From assembly GCA_001797935.1 (NCBI GenBank), contig MGQT01000095.1, positions 1-7,463 of the forward strand: a stretch of DNA of 7,463 nucleotides. Reading direction: 5' to 3'. Each line of letters opens with the position of its first letter. The stretch's first letter is position 1. Positions 6,316 to 7,463 of this stretch are shown piece after piece. The position numbers were made by a program, and so were the translations under genes. Under the pieces are notes generated by a model. That model was not told the DNA's origin. It did no database searches and saw only the letters and a list, made by a program, of their open reading frames with translations. This stretch comes from Deltaproteobacteria bacterium RBG_16_54_18 (GTDB taxonomy: Bacteria > Desulfobacterota > B13-G15 > RBG-16-54-18).

Positions 6316-7356
6316 ATGCGTCATATAAAGCTAATATATATGATCCTTTTGCTATCCTGTTGTTGCCTGCTGAACACGGCCTGTGGCTACCTGACTAAAA
6401 ACGATCAACAGCTGGTTTATGCGCGACCCGCGTATGGGACGGACAGGTTTATCCGCATTCAGGGGTACAATATCCACTATGTGGAAACGGGTACTGCCAC
6501 CGGGCAGCAAGAGACCATGCTGCTGATCCCCGGGGCATTCAGCACCTACCGGAGCTGGAACCGGATGATCCCCCTGCTCGCCAAACACTACCGTATCCTG
6601 GCCATCGATTACCTCGGCGCCGGCGACTCCGATAAGCCCGCGTCCGGCTTCGCGTATAAGATCGAGGAGCAGGCCGACGTGATTGCCCAGATGATGCAGC
6701 AGGCGGGGATCCCCAAGGCGCATATCGTCGGGGTCTCGTACGGGGGGTTGATCGCGTTAAACCTCGCCACCCGGTATCCGCACCGAGCAACAAGCGTCGT
6801 ATGCATCGAGGGGGGCGTGGTGAAGCCCGATAAGTTGCCGCACTACTACGCGAGGAAGGTCTTGGGATGGCCTCTTGTGGGCGACCTCTTTGTCAGTGCC
6901 ATCCGCTCCGGCTTGTTTGATACGGCAACGACTAAGGCCGTGATGGGAGAGGCATGGAAGGACATGAGCAGGAAGGAGCGGCAGGAGCTTATCCATATTT
7001 TCGCGCAGAACAATAAAACTGCCTCCCGGCGGGCATGGTACCTCATCTCCCAGACCCTTGAAAATTCCAAGGACTTTGTGGAAGAGATTAAGACCCTTAA
7101 GACACCGGTGCTCTATCTCTATGGGGAGAAGTCGGAATTGCGCGCCATGGCGGAAATGAACGTCCGTTTCTTCAGGACCTATCTGCCGGAGGTGGAGATC
7201 GTCAGCTTCAAAGACGGCATCCACGACCTCGAACTGCAAAAACCCCGCGAGGTAGCCAACCTGATCCTCAAATTCCTCGGCCAAGGCGGCAACGAGATCA
7301 TCACCAGCAAACACAAGGACGCCGCAGCAACCCCTTCCCCCATTGCCGTGCCCTAA
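6316..7356 (+). CDS. Exported alpha/beta-fold hydrolase, possible lipoprotein
   Basis: A 346-residue protein. Residues 1-23 are a short basic N-region, a hydrophobic core and four cysteines (15, 16, 17, 23), so it is exported or membrane-anchored. Leu-Leu-Ser-Cys15 fits a lipobox core but leaves a short signal; Asn-Thr-Ala-Cys23 has a better length but Asn at -3. The fold is clear: IPGAFSTYRSW (71-81, oxyanion region), DYLGAGDSDKP (98-108), nucleophile elbow G-V-Ser141-Y-G-G, and His303 in DGIHDLELQKP. The acid normally found after strand 7 is not obvious: the site reads YGEKSEL, so Glu274 or another residue may serve. Relatives include epoxide hydrolases, esterases and C-C hydrolases; the substrate is unknown. 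No good ribosome binding site precedes 6316, and an alternative in-frame ATG lies at 6340. It is probably a separate unit from nagZ-namZ. Confidence 0.88.
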   Translation: MRHIKLIYMILLLSCCCLLNTACGYLTKNDQQLVYARPAYGTDRFIRIQGYNIHYVETGTATGQQETMLLIPGAFSTYRSWNRMIPLLAKHYRILAIDYLGAGDSDKPASGFAYKIEEQADVIAQMMQQAGIPKAHIVGVSYGGLIALNLATRYPHRATSVVCIEGGVVKPDKLPHYYARKVLGWPLVGDLFVSAIRSGLFDTATTKAVMGEAWKDMSRKERQELIHIFAQNNKTASRRAWYLISQTLENSKDFVEEIKTLKTPVLYLYGEKSELRAMAEMNVRFFRTYLPEVEIVSFKDGIHDLELQKPREVANLILKFLGQGGNEIITSKHKDAAATPSPIAVP

Positions 7357-7463
7357 AAACCGCTCAGGCGTACGTTCATCTTGTAACCTTTATAAGATTT
7401 TTATCCGTATGATGCTTGCAAGGAAGCACTGACGCTCACCGGCTTGCACGGCGTCTCTATCTC
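7357..7463. other. Right-edge intergenic sequence, no gene recognised
   Basis: No coding region, RNA gene or clear terminator is visible. The sequence has an AT-rich patch around 7380-7410 and then a GC-rich end. GACGC (7432-7436) can pair with GCGTC (7450-7454), but the five-base stem is too weak to name. A neighbouring feature may begin beyond the edge. Confidence 0.5.

Overview
The window looks like a chromosomal stretch from a moderately GC-rich bacterium, probably Gram-negative and anaerobic. A Desulfobacterota- or Nitrospirota-like origin is a guess from the gene content: a B12-dependent radical SAM enzyme of the HpnP/DUF4070 type, a MBL-fold hydrolase, and a NagZ and a NamZ-type enzyme without secretion signals. 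No rRNA, tRNA, CRISPR array, insertion sequence or phage gene is visible. All six genes look intact, except that one runs off the left edge.

Layout. (1) 1-1323, minus strand: a MATE-family multidrug exporter lacking only its last residues, which lie outside the window. (2) 1324-1472: a divergent intergenic region with a candidate promoter on each side. (3) 1473-2198, plus: a metallo-beta-lactamase-fold hydrolase with all metal ligands. (4) 2199-2336: an AT-rich gap with promoter-like sequence. (5) 2337-6151, plus: a compact three-gene group, namely a B12-binding radical SAM protein, then after 25 bp a NagZ-type beta-N-acetylglucosaminidase (GH3), then with a 35-bp overlap a DUF1343/NamZ-type exo-N-acetylmuramidase homologue (GH171). 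(6) 6152-6315: a gap with a weak inverted repeat. (7) 6316-7356, plus: an exported, possibly lipid-anchored alpha/beta hydrolase. (8) 7357-7463: no gene recognised.

The clearest functional theme is the nagZ-namZ pair. In Bacillus subtilis, nagZ and namZ are neighbours, and their secreted products strip GlcNAc and MurNAc in turn from the non-reducing ends of peptidoglycan chains. Here neither protein has a signal peptide, so the pair probably works in the cytoplasm on imported or recycled glycan fragments. The overlap suggests translational coupling. The NamZ homologue has Gln where characterised NamZ enzymes are thought to have the catalytic Glu of an E-H-G motif. Just upstream, the radical SAM gene carries a run of ten C. 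One base gained or lost there would end translation almost at once, so it could act as an on/off slippage site. I see no complete, clearly new multi-gene system. The most novel prospects are the unusual cytosolic NagZ/NamZ pair and its link to a possibly phase-variable radical SAM gene.
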